Assembly: GCA_950022655.1 (NCBI GenBank)
Contig: OX465580.1
Location: 4,139,122 to 4,203,121 of the forward strand
Direction of reading: 5' to 3'
DNA length: 64,000 bases
From: Alentia gelatinosa
Taxonomy: Eukaryota > Annelida > Polychaeta > Phyllodocida > Polynoidae
The translations under genes and the position numbers were made by a program. The notes beneath the pieces are model-generated. The model had not been told where the DNA came from and did no database searches. It worked only from the letters and a program-made list of their open reading frames with translations. Shown here piece by piece: positions 31,600 through 43,604 of this stretch. Position 1 is the stretch's first letter; each line of letters opens with the position of its first letter.

Positions 31600-32460
31600 A
31601 ATTATATAGAACTGCATCGAGAATCGTATAAATAGACAATATTCCACTCGTTTGGATGTGCCATAATCATCACTCGGCTTCGCCTCAATGACGATGCAGG
31701 CACATCCAAACTCGTGGAATATTGACTATTTTCCGATTCGAGTGCGGTTCTGGATTTATCTCACCCATTTCTATGTTGTTAGATAGTAATAGTATCAGAA
31801 TATCAGAACAGCTCGAATATACCTAGCGAATCTATATGACGTCATCTCAAATTTACTACGCCATGGCCGTGGCGTAGTATCGTCACTTTACGGGGGTGAT
31901 CGTTGAGTATGTTTTCCTCATGTTATTTCTATGGCGAAGCTTGTACCAGGGGTGAGATAATATCAAGAGACGTCACGAGTTTGAGTCTGAGTTTATTTAT
32001 GCCACGCATTTTGTTGGCTCCCTAATTTCACGAGTCGAAGACGAGTGACTTTACGGAGCCAACAAAATGAGTGGCATAATTAAGCTCAAACTCAAACGAG
32101 TGGCGTCTAGATTTTATCCTACCCCGTTTCCATATTTTTTCAGTATCAGAAAGTAGTGGCATAAACAACACTTTATGTCACACCCGTGAAATAAACAAAT
32201 CCCATGCTAAGCCTATGGCGTTTTTTATTAGGGGTAGGATAAAGTTTGTTTGTTTCTGGTGCTGGTACTGGACGATACGATAACTCTAACAATAATTATA
32301 TAGAATGTCCTAACCATGCTGTACAAGTCAGAGAACGAGATGACAATTTATGGTTTGTACGGAACGAGGCGTTTTTGCCGAGTTCCATACAAACCGTAAA
32401 TTGTCATCGAGTTCTGTGACTTGTACAAGCATGGTTGGACATTATATATTTACTATATAC
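31600..32460. repeat. Cluster of three imperfect foldback repeats
   Basis: Three long imperfect palindromes lie side by side. At 31605-31755 the arms read CACTCGTTTGGATGTGCC and GGCACATCCAAACTCGTG. At 31984-32105 the arms carry CATTTTGTTGGCTCC and GGAGCCAACAAAATG. At 32292-32452 the arms carry ACCATGCTGTACAAGTCA and TGACTTGTACAAGCATGGT. The first has a relative at 49915-50070. They are noncoding, probably foldback transposons. Confidence 0.7.
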
Positions 32461-32866
32461 CCGAAATAAAAAAAAAAAAAATTCGTTTGGCTTAACAACC
32501 AGTATCTAATAAACGTGTATGGCAAGGTGGTCCGTATTTTAGTGTATGGACCAGTGGTCCGTACAGTATTTTTACGTTATATGTCAAAACGGTACATATT
32601 TACAGTAAATATGGCACGGGTAAATAGTAAACGACATCCTGGACGATATTTGTCATTCAGTGTTGTATGACAGAACAGAAGATCTTTTCTAAATGAAGAT
32701 GTTTATATACAATACCTAGTTAGAGCTTTAGGCTACTCTTATCGTTAAAACATCTCATGCTTACAACACATTATTTTATACAACACCTACATCTCATGCT
32801 TACAACTCATTATTTTATACAACACCATGGCCCCAAAGACAGTTCAAGGATACTTTTTTCTCGTTC

Positions 32867-32917
32867 GTAGTTTATTCAACAGCCCCCTGGTAGGCTGGGG
32901 GCTGTTGAATAAACTAC
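32867..32917. repeat. Perfect 21-bp inverted repeat
   Basis: The arms at 32867-32887 and 32897-32917 are exactly complementary (the left arm ends TTCAACAGCCCCC), with a 9-base loop. Confidence 0.9.
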
Positions 32918-32934
32918 AAAAGTTTATCTTATCT

Positions 32935-33311
32935 GGTGTTTACACTAGACGACTAAATACGTGGTGACTGTAGATTGTCAGCCAATAGTCGTCAGGTGGT
33001 GGCAATGTCCACTCCAAAAGTCGTCAATCTCAGAATATACCTGAGCGTTTACCCTGACAAGTATAAGTTTTCACAGAATTGCTGCCCATGTAGACGACTA
33101 ATTCAAGCCTGCTTGAAATAGTCACGGACATCAGAGCATGTCGAATAGTTGTGAAATGGTGCCAAATTGTGTAATGTGAAAAAATCGGATGATCTACAGT
33201 CGCCACACGCTTGGCATTTACACTAGATGATTTCTATCATTTTACTGCCAAAAGTCGTCAGGCTGTGCAAAATGCCAGAATTGCTGGCCAGAATCGTCTC
33301 TTGTAAATGCC
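32935..33311. mobile_element. TIR element, GGTGTTTACACTAGACGA family
   Basis: About 377 bp with imperfect 18-bp inverted ends (GGTGTTTACACTAGACGA and TCGTCTCTTGTAAATGCC), plus an internal subterminal copy at 33213. No coding content. Confidence 0.6.
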
Positions 33312-33804
33312 GGGTTAGAATCAATACGGCATATAGCCTATGATCCATGGGCGCCGCCATGACGCCCCCCGAGTAGGTGTTCTTCACTAAAGGAGGTGAA
33401 AAAGTAGCTGTTCTTCACTAATGGAGGTGCAAAAGAAGTGAGATAATTGGGAAATATCACTTTTCTTGCTTTGCTTACATATGTAAATAAAGTGTTCCAT
33501 GTGAAAAACATCATGTCCTGGGTTTTAGCATTATATCTTCCTGCTCTGGAATCAGTGTAGAGAGACAAAGGAATCTTGGTGAAAAATTTAAAGGCAGCTG
33601 AATTTAGTAAGAACAAAGAGCCAGAATACAGGTTTTGTCCCCCGACCACCTAGTGACTACTTTATGAACTAACAATGGCTCTGTCCCCTATACCAGACGT
33701 CCGCCCAGTGCAAACTATTTGGAACATCCAGTCTTAAGCTCGGTATCGCCAGTTGAAAACCCTCCAGTCGCGCAGTGTGAACGTGACTTAAAGTTGAGGG
33801 GTCA
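33312..33804. other. HGSNAT intron 1, no gene seen
   Basis: Unique sequence. A 103-residue minus-strand frame at 33338-33649 shows no recognisable domain and no convincing splice sites, so it is not called. Confidence 0.5.
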
Positions 33805-34219
33805 TACCAGTGTGATGCGAAAATCGGTTACCTTGCGAAATTCCGCTTTTATCGCCCACTCTACTCGTGCAGGCGTGTGGAGAACTTCCTGCGCTCACAT
33901 TTCACGGACTATTCTGCAAAGAGAGAAAACCGAGCAGCGCAGTGTCCGTTTTTGCGGCCGAACGTACCCGTTACTACGTTGCGTGACGTTGGCGCCGCTC
34001 CTGTGAAATATCGTTCGATCGACGAAACGTGCAAAGTTGCTTGTATTACTATTAGCAAGCTTTAGTGCCGTGAAAGATCTGGGAGGAGAGTGTTACCAAC
34101 TAGGATGAGAGAGCCCGATGATTTCCGCACTCTCCAATCGTGAAATTCATGACTGCGCATGCTCGTGGGCGATAAAAGCGGAATTTCGCAAGGTAACCAT
34201 ATTTCGCATCACACCGGGT
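33805..34219. mobile_element. TIR element, ACCAGTGTGATGCGAAAAT family, copy 1
   Basis: Long imperfect inverted ends: ACCAGTGTGATGCGAAAATC with GGTTACCTTGCGAAATTCCG on the left, and the complementary arrangement ending GCATCACACCGGGT on the right. The internal GCTTTTATCGCCCAC is inverted too. A relative lies at 35533-35806. Confidence 0.75.
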
Positions 34220-34754
34220 CCATGTTGAAGCAGTCCCAACAGTTCCCCAGTCTTACCCGACTGCGCCTGCGCCTGCGCCGAGCTGACGTCACATCCCTGG
34301 ACTGCAGGACACACTGAAATACAGCAAATAAGCAATTTCACATTGGTTGGTTTGATACTAGCGACTTCGTCGAGTCCGAGTTAGAGGGAAAAATGTAGAA
34401 AAACGAAATGTCGGACTGTCGATAGCGGGTTTCGAATGGTAGGGGAATCAGCGGAGTTTGAAAGGGCTACCAGCGAAAGTTGAGATCTCATTAGTTTCTC
34501 ACGAGAAAAGTAGATAAGAAAACTACAATACTAAACTTTAATTTCGACATGGCTCAAAATGAATCAGAGCAGAAGAAGTTTATCTGCGTATAGTCCGATA
34601 AAAAAAGAAGAACAGGTTTGAGTTTTTCACTACACAAGAATCTCACTCTCGTGGCCCTTCTATCTCCAAGCCTAGGTCCGGTTCACTCTGTCTCTATGTG
34701 CGGGGGACACTCCAAGCGGATTCTACCAGAATCATAGTTTTTTTAGATATAGTA

Positions 34755-35532
34755 GGCAATAGCGTCCAGTTAACCATTGCAAGTTCTCACCAGACTTTCT
34801 GAAGGTTCTTTTACACCACAAGGGTGGTGATCGAATCTATGTGATGAATTTAGGTAGAAATCTCACCCCTACACATTTACTGAGGTGAGAGTTCTTTTAC
34901 TTCCCACACCACATAGACATGGTATGAGATGGACTGGCCTTTGACATAGCAGTAAATCTACCACTGCTGGGAATGAAGGAGAAAGGTGGCTGTACACCAC
35001 ACCACATAGACATGGTATAAGAAGGACTGGCCTTTGATATAGCAGTAAATCTACCACTGCTGGGGGTGAAGGAGAAAGGTTGCTGTACACCACACCACAT
35101 AGACATGGTATGAGAAGGACTGGCCTTTGACATAGCAGTAAATCTACCACTGCTGGGAATGAAGGAGAAAGGTGGCTGTACACCACACTACATAGACATG
35201 GTATAAGAAGGACTGGCCTTTGATATAGCAGTAAATCTACCACTGCTGGGGATGATGGAGAAAAGTGGCTGTACACCACACCACATAGACATGGTATAAG
35301 AAGGACTGGTCTTTGATATAGCAGTAAGTCTACCACTGCTGGGGATGAAGGAGAAAGGTGGCTGTACACCACACCACATAGACATGGTATGAGAAGGATT
35401 GCCCTTTGATATAGCAGTAAAGCTACTACTGCTGGGGATGAAGGAGAAAGGGCGCTACAGTGGGACTGAACCCACAAAGTCTGACAACCTTAGGATTAGA
35501 GGTCCAGTGCTTAGGATCATGCTCGGGCTAAT
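34755..35532 (-). mobile_element. Composite SINE with internal 93-bp VNTR, copy 1 (6 modules)
   Basis: Minus orientation. The degenerate tRNA-like head (AAGCACTGGACCTCTAATCC, GTGGGTTCAGTCCC) is at the right. Then come about six modules of 93 bp at 34905-35455, then a conserved tail (AGAACTCTCACCTCAGTAAATGTGTAGGGGTGAGA and on to the CCACCCTTGTGGTG segment). See the copies near 45.5, 46.6, 49.1 and 57.5 kb. Confidence 0.8.
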
Positions 35533-35806
35533 ACCAGTGTGATGTGAAAATTGGTTACCCTGTGAAAATTGACCACTCAATACATGCATGCTTCTGCGCA
35601 CGCTCTTCCGTTCAGATTTCACAAAATAGTGGACTCCAACAGAGATTACGCTAAATCCTCACAACCTAGGGAATTGAGCGCCGATGATTTTTTCACTCTC
35701 CAATCGTGGACTTCAACACTGCGCATGTTCGCACATGAGCACCAGATACTAGTGGGCGATAATATCCAATTTTCGCAGGGTAACCACTTCTCGCATTACA
35801 TCGGGG
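35533..35806. mobile_element. TIR element, ACCAGTGTGATG family, copy 2
   Basis: The same ends as copy 1 (ACCAGTGTGATGTGAAAATT, with GGTAACCACTTCTCGCATTA on the other side), shorter inside. It lies directly beside the SINE. Confidence 0.7.
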
Positions 35807-35929
35807 ACACACCCACTCTCCACGCAGAGATTCTGCGCTCTACTTCCTGCGGCCGCTTGTATCTCTGCACCGACCTGCCTGTTTGGGACAGAATCTGTCC
35901 CATCCGCCAGTTTTTCAAATATCCTAAAT

Positions 35930-36205
35930 TTGTCATGGTTAGGGCAGTATTTTGTATTCTACTTGTACATAGAGGTACACATATTTATATGGTTAATGAT
36001 TTACACTCATTTCGGTTATTTGTTATTTCAAACCAGACACAGTCTCTGGGACTATTTTCTTCAGTGGAAAGCACCTCATGTGTTGCAAGGTTTGGTGTTG
36101 TCAACAAGACCAAATGCTCACTCGAAGGGGCAGTCTAATCAACCTTGGATTCACATTATAAAGTGGATTGAAGCTGAAAAAGAAACAGGTTTAATGTTTG
36201 AATAG
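35930..36205 (+). other. Coding-looking open frame, unidentified
   Basis: A 91-codon plus-strand frame whose second half (including APHVLQGLVLSTRP, NQPWIHIIKWIEAEKETG) has protein-like composition and no repeats. I see no start context or splice sites that settle it and no family that I recognise. It could be a fragment of a decayed transposon or of an exon. Confidence 0.3.
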
Positions 36206-38257
36206 CTCATTTAACAATTCCCATACTTCACAACTCATAATATATGAGTTATTTGAGTTTCATAACTTTTGACATTTACACTGTTTTGAATCTGAAATCT
36301 TAGCGTTGGGTTGAGGCAGAGATTAGTAAGCGATAGTGCCGCGAAAGATCCGCTGGGAGAGTGGGACACACCAAGCGAGTGAAGGCAGCGATCTCTGAAA
36401 TCGCCAACACAAATTTGGGTGTATACATGTGAGATATTATTTCATAGGAATATCTCCTTCCTATAATTTAGCATCTTTGAAGCATCTGTGAAGCAATAAT
36501 CAGGTGAAATATGAAATAGCTCACATATAGGCTATTTTGTTTTGGCTATTACGAAACTTCTTACGCCTTACAGGCAGGTAGTATCCCCTGGCTGGAGCCC
36601 TGGCAGAGGTTGAAAGCTGGTTTTGGGATCTCTTATGGGAAGTGCGAGAAAGACCCGGGAACCAGCTAAATTTTCAAATGCCAACTGACATCGCACATGC
36701 TGCGATGCGTTTATCACGAGCAATATACACTAATCCGAAATAAAACTGATAGAGTTACAATGATATGAAGTAAATATGACTAATTACATAATATCACAGC
36801 TGAAATATTGATTGAAAACGAACTTTGATGACTTTGACAGGTGCTTGAGCGATAATAGGGGCCGCAGGTACTTGACAATTTATTATGATAGTGCATGTTG
36901 CTCTGGGACCGACTGACAGTGTGTCTAACACATTCAAAAGTGAAGGCAGGGCTTTATAACTCCATCTCCTAATTATCTTAATTACATAATATTTAGTTAC
37001 AGTATGCATTTTCCATTACTTGTAGTTCCTACTCACACTTGGAATACATTCGCCATGTTGTTTGTTTTGAAACTGGTGGCTTCCCCTTGACTCACTTGAC
37101 AAGGCTGTGCATACAGTCTAAGAATAGACTGTCAGTACCTCTAACACATCGCACAACAAAAACAATGTTACAGTTTATCATTTTATGAATAGGTACTCTT
37201 TTCCACACTCTTTTATGTATCAGGTTGGATGGCATTTCTGTTCTGCCGATATGCATCGTTCAGCCACGCCATCTTGTTTATTTACTGTCTGATGCCCGCA
37301 CATGCGCTCTCTCCGTTAACACGATTTGAACGAGCTCATCGGGCTCTCCCTGCGGGTATATCTCCGCCGTGCCCCCTAGCGGATACCCCGGGAACCAGCG
37401 TAGTGTCTGTGGAAGAGACTAGTAGACCGGAAGTCGCAGTAACCATGACAATGCGCCGTGTTCACTCTCCAAGCACATTTTAGATTGTATATAAGCTTGC
37501 CGAATGCGGGAGCGTATAACAGAGGATGTGTTCGGAGAGCGAGGCATGCCATCGCCATAGTAACAGATCCAGCAAGTAACACAACGTACACAACGTCATT
37601 GGCGGCAAGTCTTGTCAAGTAAGTAGTGGTCTACGGGTGAATAAGATAAATTCTGAATACATTATTCATCTTAAGACATTATAAGGTGTAACATTATAGT
37701 AATACAATGTCATAACTGTAGTATGATAGCTGTACTCGACGTTAGTTTTACGTACGACACTGTCGACAGCTAAACTTTATACGGCTCTCATACACAAGCG
37801 ACCACAAACTAATTCTATACACGTCAACTCCTCGGAGCATATGACCGCTTGTATCTGAAACCTGTCAATATTGTGTATCAAAACAAGATTATAGGAGGTC
37901 TCTCTCCCTGTCTATACATCTTCCCTATTCCCTGGCTTCCTTAGATGGCTGAATGGGTATGCTCCCTCTTTGTTCTATTGCGTACAAGATTGGGAAAGGG
38001 GGTGGGGTCCAAAATTTCAGAAATTCTGCGTACATACTTTATTGATGGCCCCCTATAAATTATAATATCCTCATTTGGTTAACACTAACAGAGATTTTTA
38101 AAGGCATATCGTACAAGTCATCTTGAAAATTAAATCTGTGTAGGCCTAATTTTGTAGTGTTGTAGAACTTAAAAATGGGGATGACCATGTACATTTAGAT
38201 TCAGTGATTACTATGATAGTATTATAATAATATTATTATAGAATATATATAATATAG
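36206..38257. other. HGSNAT intron 1, no gene seen
   Basis: Mostly unique sequence. The CTCCTCGGAGCATATGACCG motif recurs at 37828 and a TTTTTAAAGGCATATCGTAC element end lies at 38095. Short frames at 37229-37618 show no recognisable domain. Confidence 0.5.
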
Positions 38258-38690
38258 TGAGCCTCCCGGAGGGCCACCTCCGGTTACGGAAGCGCCTCCG
38301 GACGTCCGGATGGTTCGGAGGGGCTCCAGAGTGACTCTGCGAGCCCACCAGGTGTCGCCCTGGTCCCGGAAGTGACGTCGGGCGACATCCGGCTGACTTG
38401 CTATATAAGTCTCCAGGTGCCCTCCGGACGGCAGTCTGTCTTGAGACTGGGCCCGAACCACCTCCGGAAGGCTCCCTGTGAACCTCCTGTCTGGCAGCCT
38501 CCACGGTTACTTACCTGATAGTGTGCGACCCTACGGGAGTCAGAGAGAGTGGATTCTTAGCTGTGAAAGCTGTGAGTTGTGTACCAGAGGTACTTACCTG
38601 GAACCGTGATTGTCTGCCAACCTCCGTTGAGAATGTTGTGAATAAACTGTGGAACCGTACCTGTGTGTGTCCTGGTTGTTCTGTACTACA
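38258..38690 (+). repeat. 5' LTR of a decayed gypsy element
   Basis: About 433 bp, beginning TGAGCCTCCCGGAGGGCC and ending CTGTACTACA. It contains TATATAAG (about 38401) and AATAAA (38640). It is related throughout to 42712-43124. TTGGTGGCAGCGGTGGGATC follows, the usual kind of primer-binding region in this gypsy group. Confidence 0.85.
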
Positions 38691-41286
38691 TTGGTGGCAG
38701 CGGTGGGATCGTCTTTATTAGTACGGAGATGAACCCTATACAGAACGACTCCGGAGCCGCCGCCTCCCTTGGGGAGGAGGCGGCCGGAACACTGGAGGTA
38801 CACACTCCGAGGGCGACCCCGAGCACGCCCTGGAGCCAGCCCTCGGAGGTGTCAGGGGAACCTGAGGCACAGAAGGATCCGGAGGTCACCACAGAAGACT
38901 CGACCCCCCCCCTTTGTTGGGAGCGGCCCTAGCTATGGGAGGGGGAGGAGGGGGTCTGTCTTGGCCCCCCCCCTCCGGCCTACTCCCTGGGTTGGCGTGC
39001 GGACAGCGTGCCGGAGTAACCTCGTGGCCCTGGCTGATGCCACCGGAGGTATGCCCCTCAGAGTGATGCCCTTCGAGCTGTGCAATGCGCCCGGAACCTT
39101 CGAAAGGTTGATGGAGTTAGCACTGTGCGGGTTACAATAGCACACAAGCCTGGTGTTTGCCCCTACGAGGGAGGAGCACCTACGCCTAGAAGACACCGGA
39201 TTAAAGCTAGAGGAGGACACGCAGGTTGTGTATGTGGCAGGGCACGCAACCAGACGGGCAAGTGGTGGTGTTGGGCGCAGGTATAGCTACCGATCCACGG
39301 AAGGTTGCGGCTGTGTGGTACTGGCCCAAGCCAGAGGATGTGCACGAGGTGCACAGCTTTCTCGGGCTGGCGGGATATTATTGGTTGTTTGTACCAAATT
39401 TTGCAACAATAGCCAAACCCCTGACCACGTTGTCAGAAAAAGCAAAGGGGCTGTTAAATTCTCGACGGAATGTAGAGAGGCTTTCCAGTCATTGCGGGCT
39501 GCCCTCACTGGTGCCCCTGTGTTGGCCTACCCCCAAGAGGTCAGAGACCTAGTGCTGGATATGGATGGTAGTTGGGGTTGGGAGCGGTATTGTTAAAAAA
39601 AAACTGGAGGCCGCACCTTGAACAGAGCTGAACGCAACTACTGTGTTACAAGAAGAGAATTCCTTGTTGTGATCTTTGGCTTAGAGCAATTTTGACATTA
39701 TTTGGTGGGCCGACCCATAAAGATTAGGACTGATCATGCCGCCTTAAAATGGGTCACACATTTCAAGGAACCCGAGGGCCAGGTGGCCTGATGGGTACTT
39801 AACACCTATGACTTCCGGAACAATAACAGGGCAATGCTGCCGGGTTGTCCCAACTACCCTGTAGGCAGTGTGGCTGGGAACTGGTGGGGACACATTACCA
39901 CTAGGCGTCAGATGAAGACAGCCCATCGTCCGATGGACCCCCAAAGGCTGGGACCACCGCGGGACCGTGGGTGGGGGCCGGCACAGCAGGAGGACCCGAT
40001 TCTCCGATGATTGTTCGAGGGGCTATCCCATGGACGGACCCCTCCAGTGGAAGAAGCGGATTCTAGAGAAGCCCAGGCCTGGAAGTCCCAGTTTGGGCGC
40101 CTTCGGATCTGTGAAGGAGTCCTAGGTAGACTCTGGCTAGAACCTGGGAGGGACACACAGTTTCAGGTGTCTGTGCCCGCTGGGGACCAGCGAATGGTCC
40201 TCCAAGAGCTGCATGGTTCCCATCTATCAGGACACTTCTGGACGGCACAGACTTTACATCGCTGCCAGGACACTTACTACTGGCCTGGCTATCGGGCAGA
40301 AGTGATAGACTGGTGTGCCTCCTGCCCAACCTGCCTCAGAAGCAAGGACCCCCCTCGGGCGGCGGGACCCCATGGGGCACGTTGGGGCAGGGGCCCCCCT
40401 TGAGAGGGTAGCCCTTGATGTCATGGGTCCCCTGCCCGCCACGGAGAGGGGGAATCGGTACATCATGGTGATCGCGGATTATTTTACGCGGTGGGCGGAA
40501 GCGTTCACTATCCCCACTCAGGACCTTGGACGGAATTTCGAAAGTAAAGTCTTCCAGGAGACCCTCCGTATCCGTATCACCAAGACGAGGAATTGCCCGT
40601 TCAACCCATGAAGTGACGGATTGGTGGAATGCTTGAACCGTACTATAAAAGCCCTCCTGACCACAGTAGTGGATGAAACACAGGGGGACTGGGATCTCCA
40701 TCTACCTATGGTGATGGCCGCCTAACAGAGTTCCGTGCAAAGATCGATGGACCAGACCCCTAACGCATTGATGCTGGGACGAGAAGTGGCAGGCCCACTG
40801 GCGGTGCTATACCCGGAAGGCCAACCACCTCTCGGGGGAGGAATTTGTGGCACAGCTACAAAGGCGTCTAGCCCGGAGTCATGAGTATGCTTGAGCCCAC
40901 TCTCTGGGGTACGTAAGGAGGCAGGCCCAAAGTTACGGCGCACGGATAGCAGGCAATCCATTTGAGGAGGGAAGTGAGGTTTACTTCTTCCATCCTCTCT
41001 GGAAACCGGGCCGGTGCCCTAAGATTCAGCAATTTCGGACAGGGCCCTGGGTGGTCGTCTCCAGGATCGGCAGAGTTATATATCAGATTAGGTAAGGACG
41101 TAAGACACAGATAGTCCATGGGGACTTACTGAAAGCAGCCCCTGTAGGCCTCCGGAGGTCATCGCTCCGGAGGCTCTCGGAGGCATAGAGGGAAACAGAA
41201 TACAGTGGATAGGAGGATGCCCCCCCTCTGTTCGTGGGCCCTACGATCGGGGAAGCAGGAACTCTTGCCCTCCCTCCGTAGAGTAT

Positions 41287-42570
41287 TTGCTGGGGACCCC
41301 GGGAGTGACTATTGAGGAGGGGCAGATGGAGAAGGAACTAGAGGAGGCAGCGCGGAACTTGAAGGCGCTCTGCACCGAAAGGGTACCTGTGGAGACAGGG
41401 GTGCGACGGTACCCTAGGGTAGCAACCCCCTCCGGAAGGGCGAGTAGGTCCCAGGCAGAACCCCCTCAAGCAAAGAAGAAGACCAGGCGAGAGCGCCATC
41501 CAGCCAGCCCCGCTCGCATCATCACGGCCAAGGATTTACCGGGCACAGAGGAGGACACACTCCAGGGCCCCTCCCAGGCGGGAAGTGACGGACCCGTGCT
41601 ACCCTGAATTTTGACAACAGTGTTGTGATGCTGCCTGGAACACCTGTGCTCCTTTTGGGTACCCTCCGGGAGGACGGAGAGCTGTTCCTCCAGGCGTCTC
41701 CGGATGGCATGGCTGCATTTCAGCGCACAGGTCTCATGCAGACCTCCACCGTACAGCCCCCTCTTCAGGCCAACCCGTTGCCGGCACCCGGGTCCCCTGG
41801 CCAGGCAGCGGAGCTGCCTGGCAAAGGCAAAACAATAGGTGCCACCCCCACCTCCACCACCGCCACCAGGACCGGAGGCTACCAGATGGCTGCATCCACC
41901 CCTGGTGTGACCACTACCCGGAGGGACCGGTATGGGTGCCGTGGGCCCCGGGCCCCAACCCAGATTGCTTGGGCCGCTGGTACCTCCAGGCCCCCGAGTT
42001 GGGCACGGGCTACATTGCCATTGGAGGCCACCGTGACTCTTGCGTTGAGATCATTGGGGAGGGCCTATACAGGATGGTCACCACGACGGCGACCGTGTAT
42101 CGGAAGACAGCACCTCCGGTGAGTATGTCCAGGTTTCCCGGTAGTTGACAATTAGCCACCCTCACTATCGATTTGCTACTTGCAATTGCGTGTAGGTTGT
42201 TTAGCTGTATCAGCCAAGTAATTGGAGTGTGTTGGTTTCTCCTAGGTGACGGGAGGGCAGTGATGAGGGACTGGGCAAGACAATGTGCGGAACTCTCAGA
42301 GGGCGGTGGGCTAGGCCGCCAGGATGATCGCAGGAGGCGCCTAGCATCTGAGGACCAACGACACGGTCCGTCGGTGCGGTACAGGGCGGGACCGGAGAGG
42401 CTGGTGACGGGACTCCGGGAGGATAGGTACATGATGGTGGGGCTGGGCCACGCCCCCCTTTTACGCAGAGGACATGCAGGTTGTGTATGTGGCAGGGCAC
42501 GCCACCGGACGGGCAAGGACCGAGGAGGTGACTCTCCGGACTCAGGAATCATTAGCCTGGAGGGCTGGAG
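41287..42570 (+). other. 3' internal region of the decayed gypsy element
   Basis: Open frames at 41287-41607 and 41625-42122 encode Pro/Arg/Lys-rich, low-complexity protein with no domain that I recognise. They follow the integrase remnant. A segment at about 39217-39265 (GGACACGCAGGTTGTGTATG) is repeated at about 42471-42520, so part of the element was duplicated internally. Confidence 0.45.
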
Positions 42571-42711
42571 CATGATTGGACAGTTGTGGTTTAAGATTGA
42601 TAACGGACTTCTACGTTACGTTGAACTTTGCGGCCAAGGGCCTATGGACATTTCTAGCTCAGTAGACTGTAATAGTGATAAAGTTACTTTTTTCATAGTG
42701 GACGGGTGTGG

Positions 42712-43124
42712 TGTGCCTTCCGGAGGGGCGCCTCCCGTTCCGGAGGCGCCTCCGGAGGTCCGGAGGATTCAGAGGGGCTCTGGAGTGTTACCTCGGTAAT
42801 GCTCCATGAGCCTACCAGGTGTCACCCTGGTCCCGGAAGTGACATTGGGGGACATCTGCCCTCCGGATAGCAGTCCGTCTTGAGACTGGGCCCGAACCAC
42901 TTCTGAAGGCTCCCTGTGAACCTCCTGTCTGGCAGCCTCCACGGTTACTTACCTGATAGTGTGCGACCCTACGGGAGTCAGAGAGAGTGGATTCTTAGCT
43001 GTGAAAGAGGAGTTGTGTACCGGAGGTACTTACCTGGAACTGTGATTGTCTGCCAACCTCCGTTGAGAGTGTTGTGAATAAACTGTGAACCGTACCTGTG
43101 TGTGTCCTTCTTGTTCTGTACGTC
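42712..43124 (+). repeat. 3' LTR of the decayed gypsy element
   Basis: About 413 bp and alignable to 38258-38690, but with several substitutions and a deletion of the TATATAAG segment. This divergence shows the insertion is old. Confidence 0.85.
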
Positions 43125-43604
43125 AATATTCTATTATCAAACATTGAAGAACCTGGTACTGGTAAAACTTGGTTTTCTAAACTATACAAAAGAAAACCTT
43201 GTCTTCATTTCATTGCCTAGATAAATTCTTGAATAAATCAAGTTGATTTAAACAGGCCTATTCTAACTATTGCATCATTTAGCCTTAGGCAAACTAGACT
43301 TATTTGGTATCAAACCTATTAGGGTGACAGTTGATTGCAAACATTAAAAATTAATGAATAAATAAATCATCAGGTAGCACCATGGTAAATTATAAGGGAT
43401 GCCATAAAAGCACAAAGACCAAAGATTTTGCTCTGAGAGTACTTATTGAGACAACTTACCTAGTGACTTTGACGTTTGTGACGTTAAACAAAGCAAAAAT
43501 TGCCACAAGGTGAATGAGAGTATGTAAGTAGATACATCAGTCTTATTTGTTTAATTTCAAACTAAGATCACTATTTTATCACTAACCCTAAACTATTTTC
43601 TGAT

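Larger units (their letters stand above)
38258..43124 (+). mobile_element. Decayed Ty3/gypsy retrotransposon
   Basis: About 4.9 kb, plus strand, with a pair of diverged LTRs. Between them are fragments only: a gag-like start at 38729, reverse transcriptase pieces (FELCNAPGTFERLM, HSFLGLAGYYWLFVPNFA) at about 38970-39600, an integrase zinc-binding region (GHFWTAQTLH...CPTCLR) at about 40210-40360, the integrase core (DVMGPLPATERGNRYIMVIA) at about 40410-40520 and later short pieces. Frames shift and stop repeatedly, the part from gag to RT is largely deleted, and the catalytic RT motif is not seen. It sits in HGSNAT intron 1 on the opposite strand. Confidence 0.88.

Noticed and set aside
33338..33649. 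Minus-strand 103-residue gene
   Set aside because: No domain, signal, or splice support, and composition like the surrounding intron.
38248..43130. Target-site duplication for the decayed gypsy element
   Set aside because: The flanks (TATAG and ATATT types) do not match convincingly and the LTR ends have diverged.
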